From positions 64,410,111-64,474,110 of the forward strand of contig NC_089591.1 in NCBI RefSeq assembly GCF_019320115.1: a stretch of DNA of 64,000 bases, in the 5' to 3' direction. Below the pieces are notes generated by a model. That model was not told where the DNA came from. It searched no databases and was given only the letters and a program-made list of their open reading frames with translations. Within the stretch, counting starts at the first letter, position 1; every line of letters begins with the position of its first letter. A program made the translations under genes and the position numbers. The DNA comes from Miscanthus floridulus. Taxonomy: Eukaryota > Streptophyta > Magnoliopsida > Poales > Poaceae. Of the stretch, positions 12,380 through 24,631 are shown in pieces.

Positions 12380-12975
12380 CTAGGTCCATGAGATGGTGAT
12401 TACCAAAATCTGGGTGCCTTTAGCTAGGAGTTTAGGGGTTATCTCACTGGGTTGTTTGATAGAGGGAGCTAATAACTCCTCTATGAATACGCCAGGTGAG
12501 ACCTTCGCCCTGTCTGATCCGAGCTTGGTGAGGACGTCTGCCGCAATATTAGAATCGCGTAGGACATGTAGAATTTCTAATCCTTGAAAATGTTTTTTGA
12601 GTTTTCGTATTTCAGCATAGTAAGCGCCCATGTTTTCTTTGGTGCAGTCCCAATCTTGGTTGACTTGGTTGACGACTACTGCCAAATCGCCATATATGAG
12701 TAATCGCTTGATTCTAAGGGTAATTGCCACTCAGAGCCTGTGGATGAGGGCTTCGTATTTTGCTTCATTGTTTGTAGCTTGCCATAATATCTGAAGGACA
12801 TACTTGAGTTATTTTCCGTCTAGAGAGATGAAGAGAACGCCTGCACCGGCTCTGCCTAGCTTGAGTGATCCATCAAAGTACATCTTCCAATGGTCAAGGA
12901 TGGTATTTGACATAGGTTGTTGAATTTCTATCCACTCGGCAACAAAATCGGCAAGGGCTTAAGATTTAATTGCCT
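12380..12975 (-). pseudogene. Second RNase H-like domain of the Tat element
   Basis: The segment around LLIYGDLAVVVNQVNQDW and VLRDSNIAADVLTKLGS has the pattern of the RVT_3/RNase H-like domain. It is separated from the usual retroelement RNase H, which lies upstream at 12980-13534. An additional, archaeal-type RNase H between RNase H and integrase is established for the Tat lineage. Open reading is interrupted near 12730. Confidence 0.7.
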
Positions 12976-14200
12976 TTCGTGGGGTGAAATCGATATTGAG
13001 AGCACCAAGTTCAACTGCCCACTTAGATATGCGCCCTATTGCATCTCTATTATGTAGGATGTCTCCGAGTGGAAAATCTGTCACCACGGTAATCTTGTGG
13101 CTTTCAAAATAGTGGCGAAGCTTGCGTGAAGTGATCAGGAGGGCATAGAGTAGTTTTTACACATGCGGGTACCGGATTTTTTATTCTGACAGTACTTCGC
13201 TGATGTAGTATATTGGGCGTTGTACTTTATATATGCGCCCTTCTTCTTCTCTTTCTCTGACTATCGCTGTGCTGATCACAGTAGAAGTTACCGCAATGTA
13301 CAGCATCATGTCTTCGTATTTCTTTGGAGGTGTGAGAATGGGCGAGGAGGTGAGGTATGCCTTAAGTCTTTTGAAAGCTTCATTGGCTTCTTCTGTCCAC
13401 TCGAACTTGGCTGTATTTTTTAGTAGTTTAAAGAAAGGTAACCCTTTTTTGTCGAGTCTTGATATGAAATGATTGAGGGCCGCCATGCAGCCTATTAGTT
13501 TCTGCATATCTTTGACACTTTGAGGAGGGTCCATCTCTGTTATGGCTCAAATTTGCTTGTTGCTGGCTTCGATTCCACAATGACTGACCAAGAATCCGAG
13601 TAGTTGTCCTGAAGGAACTCCGAATACACACTTGTTTGGGTTCAATTTCCACCTCCACCTTTTTAGGTTTTCGAAGGTTTGCTTTAAGTCTTCAATTAGT
13701 GTGTCTGGGTTCTTTGTTTTTACTACTATGTCATCCACGTATGCCTCTATGTTTTCACCGATCTGATCACCAAGGCATGTTTGGATAGCTCTTTCGTATG
13801 TGGCACTAGAATTCTTGAGTCCAAACGACATGGTCTTGTAGTAGTAGGCACCAAACGGAGTGATGAAAGATGTTTTGCTCTGGTCTTGTTCCTTTAATGT
13901 GATCTGGTGATATCCTGAATAGCAATTAAGAAAGGATAATAGGGCTGATCCTGCTGTTGAATCAACTATCTGATCAATGCGTGGTAGCCCGAATGGATCT
14001 TTTAGGCAGTGTTTATTGAGATCTGTGTAGTCGACGCACATGCGCCACTCATCCGTATTCTTTTTTTATACTAAAACTGGGTTTGCTAGCCAATCTGGAT
14101 GAAGGATTTTTTGATGAATCCAGCTGCCATTAGCTTTGTGATTTCTTTTTTAATTCTGCCTTCTTGTTGGGTGAGAATCATCATAGCCGTTGCTTCACAG
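12976..14200 (-). pseudogene. Tat element reverse transcriptase and RNase H
   Basis: The RT core shows CVDYTDLNKHCLKDPFGLPR, then YSGYHQI, then FGLKNSSATYERAIQ and the catalytic box AYVDDIVVK, in the correct order from about 14041 down to 13600. The connection and RNase H follow (MQKLIGCMAALNHFISR, then SSPILTPP) to about 13181. A stop separates RT from the connection near 13545, and upstream of 14041 the reading is broken in a homopolymer-rich stretch. Confidence 0.92.
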
Positions 14201-14324
14201 GCTTGGAGCCTTCACTGATATCGATTCTGTGCTCAGCCAATTCTCTTGGGACACCTGGCATGTCGGTCGGCTTCCAAGCGAAGATATCTTTGTTGTCTCG
14301 AAGAAAGTTGGTGAGCGCGAGTTC

Positions 14325-14927
14325 CTATTTTGTCGAGAGGTGGGTGCTGATGGTTGCCGTTTTGGAGGGATCACCGGTGCCCAGGTCGATTTTCTTGACG
14401 TCGGCTTCTTTTGGTGGTGCGAGGATGCTGGGCTTTTTAGCCGGTATCTCTAGTTCTTCTAGGCTCATTTTTGTGGTAATAGTGGTTATTTTTTTTCTAC
14501 CATTGGTGGTTTGTGCTTTGGCTGCAATTTGAATTGCCTGAATGTCGCAGTCAAAAGCGCGCTTCAAATCACTTCGAAGGGAAAGGACACCGTTAGGCCC
14601 TGGCATCTTAAGCAATAGGTACAGATAATGCGGTATTGCCATGAATTTTGCTAGTGCTGGGCGCCCGAGGATTGCGTGATATGATGAATCAAAGTCTACA
14701 ACTTCAAACTTGATGAACTCTATTCGATAGTTTGAGGGAGTTCCAAAAGTAACCGGTAGAGTGATTTGTCCAAGTGGCATGGCTGCCTTGCCAGGTACTA
14801 TCCCATAAAAAGGGGTGCTCATTGGTGTAATCATCCCGGCAAGTTGTAGTCCCATCTTCCTTAGCGTTTCTAAAAAAATGATGTTGAGTCCGGCTCCCCC
14901 ATCGATTAGTACTTTTGTGATAGTCAT
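14325..14927 (-). pseudogene. Tat element aspartic protease region
   Basis: A 200-residue open stretch contains VLIDGGAGLNIIF, a retropepsin-type D-x-G active-site motif in the DGG form usual for this lineage, followed by a conserved PFYGIVPGKAAMPLGQI-like segment. It sits between gag and RT. The stop at its 3' end (14325) separates it from RT. Confidence 0.8.
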
Positions 14928-15105
14928 ACCGGCAATAGTTGGATCTAGAACCAGTGGGTAATGGCCTACGTTTCCTACGCTAGTCTATTGGTCTTCTCTT
15001 GAAAACTAGATTGGATACTGTGACCAATTGAGATATCTTGGAGTAGCCGGTTCTGCTGCCATGATGGTTCATAGAGCTAGCTTTTTTGATGTTTGCTTCT
15101 GGAAT

Positions 15106-17322
15106 CTAGGGCTTGGCGAAGATCACTGCTACTGTCCCCCTGGATTTTTGGAATCCCTTGTCTTCATGGTTGTCTTCATCTTTTTTCTGATTGTCTTCTT
15201 TAGTGTTTACCTTATTATCTTTAGGGTGATTTCCTTTAGGGTGCCAGATGCAATGCATGTTTTCAATGTCATCATACCTTCTGGGTTTGGAAAACTTCCT
15301 TGATTTGTCGGCCACCGCTATGGTGTTGTCTTGTCCATGTTTTCTTTCCTGATGTCTGATGTTTCGATGATTTTGCTTGTTCGGGTTGTCTTGGTTGTTT
15401 CTATCCAGGAACCTTTCTTGTGTCTTCTCCTCTGTAGTAATCATCTTTTCTACTGTGAGTCTAAATTCTTCATTGTTTCTTGGGTTTTCTTTGCAGAAGT
15501 CCTGAAATTGCCACCTAGCCATAATTCCGTGAGAGAAAGCTTCGATTACTTCTCGTTAGGTGATGTCATGTACTTGAGCACGTAGTTCGCTAAATCGTCG
15601 ATAGTAGTTCCTGAGACTTTCGCCTCCTTTCTGCTTAAGTCCTTTTAATTCTACGTGGGTGATGGGGTGCGTAATGATACCCGTGAATTTTTCACAAAAA
15701 ACTCTTTGCAAGTCCTCCCAATTTCTGATTGACCCTGGATTTAATTTATCGAACCATTGGAGGGGCATGGTTTCTAGGGCCATGGGAAAGAATAAGGTCT
15801 TGATATTGTCGTCTCCTCTGGCTAGTTTAATCGACTGTGAGTAAATCTTGAGCCACTACCTTGGTTTGGTCTTGCCATCATATTTAGAGTGGTTGGACGG
15901 CTTGAACTTGTGAGGTAGTCGTATTGAAGCTAGTCTATTTGCAAAACAGGGGAATCTATCGTGTGTTCTGGCTTCTGTGTATTCTGATTCAGCACCTCCT
16001 TCTAGCCAACTATTGTCTTGGTGAGAGTAGTTCTATGGGGCTGTCTAAATAGGTACTTTGCTTCTGGTCTTTTTTTAGTTGTTCGACTCGGTAGTTTTGA
16101 CTATGGTCCCTTCTACTTTCTCTGTTGTGACTTCCACTTGGTCCAAGTCTCTCGAAAGCAGACTTCCTTTGATTTTGATCTTCCTGCTCATGAGATGTTG
16201 ACCTGGCAGGTAGTCTTGAGCGGGTCCTTCCGTCGTGTGCCCTTAGGGCCATTGACCGAAGAAAGTCCCGGAGCTGTTCCTGTTTTTCACTGGGATGTGA
16301 GGTCGCTTCAAGTTCTTCTATTGCTTCTCGGATCCTATTGTAGGGTGTATTCGCTGCGCATCTTTCTTTGACTTCTTGTTCTGATTTTCTTCTATTGTAC
16401 TCGGCCAGATCTAATTCATATCTGAGCCAAGCTTCCTTGCGCTGCCTATCACGGCGTTGGCATCCTTGTTTTAATTTGTTTCTTCTTTCTCTGGCTTGCT
16501 TCTGATTCTCGGTCTCACCATCGTGCCCCTAGATAAAGGGTGATATGTTGGACTCAGATTCATCCGATGACCTAATGTCGGGTGCTTTTGGGGAGACCAA
16601 TGGTGATCGAGGACGTCGAACCATGAGTACTTCTCGTGCGTGAATTGTTCTGTTATCAGCGTCGGTTTCCACACTATCGTAGTCATTGATAACTTTAGTA
16701 GAGGCTTCAAGGTCGCAGATTGAGTCTCCTTCTTGGTAGGGTAGAATTATTGTTGTCATCATGCCGACTAGTTGGGTACCGCTACCCTCAGGAATAGAAC
16801 CTGGCCAGTGGATGATGTAGTCTTGAGATGTTATAGTTAGTACAAAACCTTCCTGAGCTCCTTTCAGTGGCATCCTAAGCAACGAATCGAGGGATCCTTC
16901 GGGCTATGCCTAATAAGATTTTGCCATGTTGTGGAGTCCGACCGGAAAAGGACCCGACTTCTTGAAAGTATTCTGAGTGTACTCCGAGTTGTATTCTTGA
17001 TAGGCTGAAGCCACGTTCTGGAACCCTGTCGAAAAAGAACTTGGTTTCTCAAAAGAACTCGGGTAAGACTCCATCTCGGATGCGGAGCCTGAGTTTGAGT
17101 TGGATACGCAAACCACGAAATCTGAGTTGGATCGGACGTCACGAGCTGCGCGAATCTTTCGGTGAGTTGATCTGTTGTTGTCGCTGAAATAGAAAGGTCT
17201 TCATGGTGATCCGAATCTTCGAGGAGATGGCTTTGGAGCTTGCCATCATTGCTTGCCTCGTAGATCCATGAACCAAAGATGAAGGTTGATCCTGTCGAGA
17301 AGATCATGTTGTCGACGTCCAT
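15106..17322 (-). pseudogene. Tat element gag
   Basis: The start ATG at 17322 lies about 50 bp inside the 5' LTR. The retrotransposon gag core is at 15556-15783 (MPLQWFDKLNPGSIRNW, ...YYRRFSELRAQ). Downstream is a Lys/Asn/Asp-rich nucleocapsid-like part with a degenerate CxxHxxxxxH knuckle (HCIWHPKGNH). The ORF is split into at least five pieces by stops and frame changes (17322-16864, 16882-16529, 16252-16010, 15783-15556, 15522-15106). Confidence 0.85.
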
Positions 17323-17350
17323 CGAGCTCTCGGATGCAAATTCACCGAAA

Positions 17351-17371
17351 GCCCCTACCTAGCACGCCAGC
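17351..17371 (-). other. Probable primer-binding site of the Tat element
   Basis: Directly inside the 5' LTR the minus strand reads AGCTGGCGTGCTAGG, beginning TGG as expected for complementarity to a tRNA CCA end. I could not assign the priming tRNA with confidence. Confidence 0.5.
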
Positions 17372-17761
17372 TGTCGATGTTTCACCACCGATAGCCTACC
17401 ATGGGGGTACCTAGGGCAGTTTGTTCGAGCTTCGGTGTATGCAGAACTCGACAGTAAATGCAAGAGATAGTCGATTTATCCTAGTTCGGGCCCTCGACCG
17501 TGATCGAGTAATAGCCCTACGTCCAGTTGGCATTAGCCTTTGCGTTGGATTGATTGTAAAGTGTTGTGTTATCTAAGTCCCTGCTCCACGAACTCCGCCC
17601 TCCTTTATATAATCAGGAGGCCAGAGTCCTAGTTGGTTTACAATGAGAGTTCCTAGTAGAATTATAGAATAATACTACTACTAAGATTATATGAAAAGAA
17701 TCCTAGTTAGACTAGATCTTCTCCCTTCCCTGTGGGGTATCCTGTGGGTCCTGTATTGACA
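17372..17761 (-). repeat. 5' LTR of the Tat-type element
   Basis: It runs TGTCAATACAGG...ACATCGACA on the minus strand with perfect TG...CA ends. It has one single-base indel and about 30 mismatches against 4456-4846, including several CA/TG exchanges typical of deaminated methylcytosine. It is followed by the second target-duplication copy GAAAG (17762-17766). Confidence 0.93.
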
Positions 17762-20015
17762 GAAAGGTTCGAGGGTTTCGTTGCAAAGTCACTGTCTATA
17801 GAAATAGTAACATTGACTACAGGTTGTTTTGCTCAAAGTCGAGGGATGTTTTTGCTAATGTGCCAGCGCGCGTGGGCTGGCCTCACATGGACTGTGCCTG
17901 TGGGCCACCGCACGCTCACGCGCGCGTGTTGCCCCGCATGGGCCACATTGGGCCGAAAGCGGTTTACCTTTTTCGTGGAAAATAGAAATAGTTTTTCATT
18001 TGTATTTCTGAGCTGATCTTTGGTAAATCATATAAAATCATGTAGGTATCTAAAAATTATGAATTTTTTTTGTTAAGTTCCTAAAATTGTGTTCCATTTG
18101 TTAGTGTATTTATTTTATGTATGTGCTTGTTGATACTAGGAGCTATTAAATTTTTTGAGAGTGGTTAATATTATTAGGTTAAATATTGTAGGAATTTTTG
18201 TGGCAAAATAGTGATAGCTTTAGCTTTAAAAAATTTATAGTAGCTTCATGGTATTATTATGAGCTCACTGTAATTTTTGTAGCCTTAGAATAGGCTAAGT
18301 ACTAGCATAGTCAAGTGCTCCTTGTTGTAATATAAGTTAAATCGCTAATAAGAGTAAGATTACATTTTAGTTGCTAAGTTAATATCCGTTAGATGAATCC
18401 ATACCTATTTTTGTGGAAATGATAGTTAGCTTAGTATCTTAGTCATTAGAGCTAGCTTAGTAGCTTAGCATGTGTATTCTTATTTTAAGAGTTGTTGTTG
18501 CCAAAATGCTAAGTGTTGCATCATCATCGCATGCATGTAGAGAATGAATTGGTGGAGATCGTGACCATCGGAGATCATGAGTTTGAGGAGGTGATCGAGG
18601 AGTACGAGGAGGAGATCCTCATGTAGGAGGAGGTCCCAAAGCCACCACTGACTGACTGAGCTGACACCGCACCTGCCCAAGGAAAGCCTCGGTGCATAAC
18701 CGTTATTTTGAATGATCACTGGATATATATATATGTGATGTGCATTTACGTTACAGGATTTATATTGAAACTACATGCATAGATAACCTACCTATGAGTC
18801 CTACTAGCATAGGTCGAGTAGCTGTTATGCTTAGCCTATCGGTAGCGTGAGTAACCTGCCGTTACTCACAATAGGTGATTATTATTATCACCCTCATGAT
18901 AAAATAGTGAAAAGAAATAGAGACCAGGCAGGGATATGGTACGGGTATTGGTAGGTGTAAGAGGTTGTGCCCTGTGGCTAATAGGGCATAGCTTGGTTAC
19001 ACTATTTTCCCTGTCCATATCGGTTAACGATCGGCCATTGCATTGGATTCTAGTCAGGTCACAGACTTATTATCTTGAGCACATACTTACTTATGGGAGC
19101 GGGAATGCTTGTTGCTCTCTTGTCGTGGGTTCCAGCTCTTTCTGGACTGACTGATTGGAGGCGAGGATGGTGGAGGTCTAAGCACCACACTGAGTCTAGG
19201 ACTCAGGAGTGGGGGCTTAGAGTCTAAGTTTGGACGGGGACCTAGACCCCTTGACAGGAGAGTGGTGGGTTGGTCTTGCTTGTGCCTGGGGTATAAGCGA
19301 TGCATGTATTTTGGGATACCCAGCTAGGCTACATTGATTCGCGAATCATTGTGTAATACGGTACGACTTGTCTATGATCTAGCACCGTAGTAAGAACTGA
19401 AAGATGAAATATGGTGAAATGGATCTGATTGTTCAACTCTTGGTTGAAAGTAGAACATGTGCTTACATAGAATGGTTAGATAATGAACTAATCATGACCG
19501 CTAATAAGAAACATACATAAGGATTCACTACTAGTATTGTTTTTCACAAAAAGGAAACCCAGCAAACCATAAAGCCTATCATATCATTTGGAGTCGGGAA
19601 ATTATTCCCACTAGTCGGGTAAGTCTTGCGAGTATATTATGTACTCAGGGTTTATTTACCCCTGTTGTAGGTACAGCTTGATGAGTAGCTGTTGTGTAGA
19701 GGATTCTTCTGGTGGACACAGACGGATCCTTGTATCTTATCGTTAGACGTTTATTGTAATTCCATTATTTAAATTCCGCACTCTAAACTTGGTATTATAA
19801 TAATGTATTTCTAAGAACTCTTGTTGTACAAAATGAACTAAGTGTTGTAAACTCGTTCTCATTATTGGATCCTGCAGGAATAACGTGGATTATTCGAGTT
19901 TTCCCTCGGGGTGTGCTCGACGGAACCATCCGATGTAGCCAGCTTTCGGGGTGCTTAGTGTCTGGTGGAAGACGAGCACCTCCGGAAGCGTGTTATTCCG
20001 GATGATTCTGTCACA
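17762..20015 (+). repeat. Probable long Ty3/gypsy LTR, right part
   Basis: The sequence continues the flank interrupted at 4455. It contains an acidic coding-like stretch at 18560-18660 rich in GAG codons, TATATATA near 18725, and a terminal part ending ...GATTCTGTCACA at 20015. This matches my memory of a common grass Ty3/gypsy LTR 3' end (CACCTCCGGAAGCGTG then TGTCACA). The 5' end and target duplication are not resolved. No intact gene is seen. Confidence 0.45.
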
Positions 20016-20250
20016 TGGTCTACAGGAGGCCGCTGCCATCATCATGGTCACAACTTGCAAGGAGCTTGATAGGTAAATCCACGGCCCTATATGTATCTGT
20101 GGCTCTTTGATCTTCCCCAAAATAATTAATTCTAGATCAAAATATATTGATGCTTGTGCTCTTGTGGCTACATATTTTGATACTAGAAAACTGAATAACT
20201 TTGCTCTTTCTGATGATGAAAGCCAGCTGCCAAAAATAATTAGCCAATGG

Positions 20251-21510
20251 TTGGAAAATGTGAAAAAATTATTAGCCAAAGTGTTCTATTTGATAGTTCG
20301 ATGCCTTAGCTTGTATTTGTTCCTGAACACATTGGCCCAAAACTAGTGAATAGCATGTTACAATTAACTTGGTAGAATGCTAATAGCTTAATATTAGTTT
20401 TTGGTTTAATTCATCGTGATATCATTATATGCTTGCTTATTTCTGATTTTTATTTTTCTCTCATGCTTGCCACAGCTTGGTGGAACCTTGTCTCCTACAA
20501 TATTTTTATGCAGGAGATTGACATGTCCAAGTGGGTCATGCATGTGGAAGCGCGATTGAAGCAGACATAGTTTAGATTTTGATGTGAAGTTTGTATCGGA
20601 TACCTTATGTGTTTCAACTATGTGTGTGTCTAAGTTCATTTTGACATTGGATGGTTTCATCAATGATTTGTACAAACAAAGCACATTTTGGTTTAATGGA
20701 TGTCTAAATGCTTCATTCATTATTGTTCTAAAAAATTAATGGCGTGCAATTATTGTTTGAGCTACCAAACAAAGCTTTGTAATATTGACTATCAGCATAA
20801 TCATTTGGCGTTGCAATATATGTTATAGGAACAAACAAACGGTGTGGTAAAAACATTATACCAATAAAATAAGCAAGCATATAATGTTTGGAGAATGTGA
20901 AAAATGATTAGCCAAAGTATTCTATTCGATAGTTTGATGCCTTAGCTTGTATTTGTTCCTAAACACATTGGCCCAAAAGTAGTGAATAGCATGTTACAAC
21001 TAACTTGGTGGAATGCTAAAAGCTTAATATTAGTTTTTGGTTTAATTCATCGTGATATCATTATATGCTTGTTTATTTCTGATTTTTATTTTCCTCTTAT
21101 GCTTGCCACAGCTTGGTGGAACCTTGTCTCCTACAATATTTTTATGTAGGAGACTGACATGTCCAAGTGGTCATGCATGTGGAAGCACGATTGAAGCGGA
21201 CATAGCTTAGATTTTGATGTGAAGTGTGTATCGGATACCTTATGTGTTTCAGCTATGTGTGTGTGTCTAAGTTCATTTTGACATTGGATGGTTTCATCAA
21301 TGATTTGTACAAACAAAGCACATTTTGGTTTAATGGATGTCTAAATGCTTCATTCATTATTGTTCTAAAAAAATTAATGGCGTGCAATTATTCTTTGAGC
21401 TACCAAACAAAGCATTGCAATATTGACTATCAGCATAATCATTTGGCGTTGCAATATATGTTATAGCAACAAACAAATGGTGGGGTAAAAAATATTATAC
21501 CAATGAAATA
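20251..21510. repeat. 637-bp direct tandem duplication
   Basis: The block starting TTGGAAAATGTG at 20251 is repeated from about 20888, with over 90% similarity by eye and small differences. Both copies contain TTAATTCATCGTGATATCAT, ATTGACATGTCCAAGTGG or a close form, and ATCATTTGGCGTTGCAATAT. Short ORFs in both strands (for example minus 20720-20406) are not recognisable. The second copy abuts the CACTA subterminal repeats, so the duplication is probably internal to that transposon. Confidence 0.9.
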
Positions 21511-22118
21511 GTGTGTGGCAATAGAGTCCCCAAACTATAGCGACACAATAGTAAGCGTGGCAAATAGGCTTCAACCTATCACAGCCAAACATTGACCGTG
21601 GCGATAGAGGGTTCACCTATAGCAACCACAATATTTAGCGTGGCAATAAAGAGTTCCACCTATAGCAACCAAATAATAAGTGTGGCAATAGAGGTTGCAC
21701 CTATAGCAACCAAAGATTTATCGTGGCAATAGAGGATCCATCTATTGCAATGCTATTGATGCGTGACAATAAGGTCTATTGCAATACCTATTGTTCTTGC
21801 TAGTGCATCTATTGCCACTTTTTGGATGTGTGGCAACAGGTATCTCTAGCAACGTCATGTTACTATTGCAACACCCACAGTGATTGCTTATACTATACTT
21901 GCAATACTCTATTGTGTTGCAACAACATTCCATTATGTTGCAATAGGGGGAAACCTATTGCAATACCAAAATGAACCATGGTGTAAACTTTAGACCATGG
22001 TTACTGTAGCAACGCCTCTTAACCAAATTTTTATGTTATAATTTTGTCTATTACAACCATTTTTTTTATATATTGCAACATTTTTAAGTCATTACATTAG
22101 GAGTAAATCCTTGTAGTG
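21511..22118. mobile_element. Terminus of a CACTA (En/Spm-type) DNA transposon
   Basis: The segment ends ...GAGTAAATCCTTGTAGTG at 22118, which in reverse complement is CACTACAAGGATTTACTC, the diagnostic CACTA end. Inside it are subterminal repeats: a GTGGCAATAGAG-type word at 21513, 21555, 21596, 21638, 21680, 21721 and 21761 (about 42 bp apart), followed by CTATTGCAA words in both orientations to about 21960. The opposite terminus was not found in the window, so the element is truncated or its other end is diverged. No transposase domain was recognised. Confidence 0.85.
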
Positions 22119-23442
22119 CACGCAGCTTGTTCTACCGTGTTCAGCGCATTATAATCCCCGGAATGATTTGCCCCAAAACTTCGATCAGCAATCAACTCAT
22201 GCCCCGCCAAACTACAGTAGTATTGTATTGGTATTGTAGTATTTCCATGTTTTCGAGGTCTGCCGGCTGAAGAACGCTTCGTGTTATTTAGATTGCCTTT
22301 TATTTTAAGACTAGATATATGCTTGTGCGTGGGGTTATATTTTTACTCATGCGCATCTAAATTTTATTATTTTTAGAAAATATTAAAAAAACTAATACAC
22401 AAATTTATATTGGCGACCATAAACTATTTCTAAATTTCTTTTTTTTATATATATGGAACCATGTTATCTTTTCATCTATCTGTACATCTTGTCCTTTTTT
22501 CATGTTGGAGTGTCCCTCTAAGAGGATTTGTTTTTTTTTCTGGTCGTTTGTGTTTGCGTACACCCCTCACGGCCATGAAGCTCTACAAGGGCACTCCGTT
22601 GTCACGGATGATCTCCGTCATCGTTGCCACATCGATTCTCGCGTCCTCCTTGCCCTCGACGTCGTCTCGTTCTATGACGTCAACTTCGCTGATAGTTACG
22701 AGTACATGTGCTGCACCTCCTCCTCATCCTTTTCACCGACGTCTCCGCCTACCACCTCCTTTGTCCTATGAAGGCGTCTCAGGTCAACTCCTCCTCGTCT
22801 TCGCCGTCTTCGGCCACCGCCACGGAGGCATGTGACCTTACGTGGGCCAATGTGTACCGGACGACGAGGCGTCTAGTAACTTGCCCGTTTATCGACTACA
22901 TCCTCCATAACATCATGAAAACACCCGTGGATTTATTAAGTACAGGCGACGCGGGTGCTGATTAGACTCGACGTCGTAGTCGGTCGAGAGACCGAGTTTT
23001 TCAAGGGCCAAACTCGATGATCAGTTTCATCGGCCTGTAGTCAGTCGTTTATATGATTTTGGATGTGGAACATTTTGTTTCGAAAATGGTTTTTATTGTT
23101 GTATATGATTTTCGATTTGGATGAGTTTGTTTCTGAAATGTTTTTTTTGCCTTATATGTTTTTTCTCGCAAACATTTTTTTTGTTGTATTTGTGTTTTTT
23201 GGAAACGGTATTTTTTTTGGAAATGGGGATGTGGAAGAGTGGTTTTTTTTGCCGTACCTTTTTTTTGCTGTATTTGATTTTTTTGGATTGGAAACGGGGA
23301 CGTTGGTTTTTACGGTGTTTTTTTGCTGTGGGGTGGGGCGACGCTGACGATAGCTGTAGGGATTTTTTAGGTGTAATAGAATTGGGTTGTGAGTCAAATT
23401 TTTTAATGTAAACTTGTTCTAGTTATTAATATTATGACGATT
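22119..23442. other. Intergenic stretch with an unrecognised coding-like patch and T-rich DNA
   Basis: From 22560 to 22970 the sequence is GC-balanced and carries overlapping ORFs, for example ATGAAGCTCTACAAGGGCAC at 22575. I recognise no family. From 23060 to 23320 it is a T-rich degenerate repeat with TTTTTTTTGCCGTA and TTTTTGGAAACGG-like words. Nothing else is supported. Confidence 0.4.
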
Positions 23443-24571
23443 CTTGTAATAAGGTACTGCTAGCGTCAGCTGCTGGCCTGCTGCACTCGCTCGCCTGCCT
23501 GCCCGCCTGCTAGCCCGCTCCGCTCCATGGGGACCGCCCTCGCCCACCTCGCTTCCCACGCGCATGTGGGGACCGCCTCCGCCTGCTAGCCCACGCCGCT
23601 CCGTGGGGACCGCCCGCCCACTTCCCACGTCTGCTCGCAACATGTGCAATATTTTGATCTACTTTTATAATATCCAGATGAAACACATGCAACATACGTT
23701 AGAAATAGTTAAAACACTTGCAACATACGTCGGAAACACTTACAAAAAGCACCTGAAAACACTTAAAAACCATTGCAAACATACGCAACATCCTGACAAA
23801 CCACTTGCAACATATGTATAAAACATACGCAATATTTAGATAACACACTTGCAACATACGTATGAAAAAAACAGATAAAACATTGGGAATAGACGCTTGC
23901 AACATATGGGTGCAACCACTGCAACATCCCGATCTACTTTTGCAACATCCACATGAAACACTTGAAACATACATCTGAAACAACTGAAACACTTAAAATA
24001 TAGGCTTGCAACATGTCTGAAAACGCATGAAACAATTGAAAACACAGTGTCACCTCCGGCCATGGCCTACCTGGTGGGGAACTATAGTGGCGCAGGCCTC
24101 CCCTTCCTGCCTATGGCACCAACTGGATGGGGGCATATGCGCAGGTGCAGGCCTCCCCTGCCTCCCCTTCCACGACGGGCGAGGTCGATAGGGGCGCGGC
24201 GTTGGATGGTGGCGTAGCGTGAGTGCACGGAGCAGCGCGAGAAGGGGTCAGGTGCCTCGCGAGAAGGTGCCGGCCACGCGGGAGAGACGCCGAAGCAGGC
24301 GCTTCATGTTGGGCAGGGAGCGGGGAAGAGAAAGCATCCTGCTGCGACCTTGCGGTGGCAGGGTCGTCTGGAGGTGCAGTGCAAGGAAGGGCGGTGCCTG
24401 GAGCAGGAACGAATGGACAAGAGGATATGACTAGACGAGAGGTTTTTTTTAGAAACTCCCGAGAGGATGGGTGGGAATAGTTGGTTGATGTCACGGCCCA
24501 CCAAGGAGCACCCGGGTGGACAGACGCCCGCACCATAGACGTCCGCACCGTAGCATTACCGCTTGTAATAA
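23443..24571. mobile_element. Non-autonomous Mutator-like element (MULE) with 10-bp target duplication
   Basis: CTTGTAATAA at 23443-23452 recurs at 24562-24571. Between them the ends are imperfect inverted repeats: the left begins GGTACTGCTAGCG and the reverse complement of the right end is GGTAATGCTACGG. The 1.1-kb body has a dispersed TGCAACATACG/TGAAACACTTG repeat region at 23640-24030 and a GC-rich right half with ORFs on both strands that look like shadows. Duplications of 9-11 bp and short degenerate ends fit MULEs. No transposase is present, and the GC-rich part could be captured host DNA. Confidence 0.75.
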
Positions 24572-24631
24572 TATTGTGATTTGATTCATCTATCTAGAGG
24601 ATGAAACCGAATATCTTCCCACTATTTAAAA

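Larger units (their letters stand above)
4456..17761 (-). mobile_element. Complete Ty3/gypsy LTR retrotransposon (Tat lineage, RIRE2/Grande-like)
   Basis: The element is about 13.3 kb, with 391-bp and 390-bp LTRs, a 5-bp target duplication, a polypurine tract and a probable primer-binding site. On the minus strand the order is gag, protease, reverse transcriptase, RNase H, a second RNase H and integrase, which is gypsy order. On the plus strand, between the 3' LTR and pol, lies an additional multi-exon ORF in antisense. An extra RNase H and an antisense ORF are known traits of the plant Tat lineage. Stops and frameshifts in gag and pol make it non-autonomous now. By eye the two LTRs differ at about 30 of 390 positions, mostly transitions, so the insertion is not recent. 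Confidence 0.9.

Noticed and set aside
19526..19540. CACTACTAG as the left end of the CACTA transposon
   Set aside because: It shares only the first six bases with the right terminus, has no subterminal repeats, and lies inside the probable gypsy LTR.
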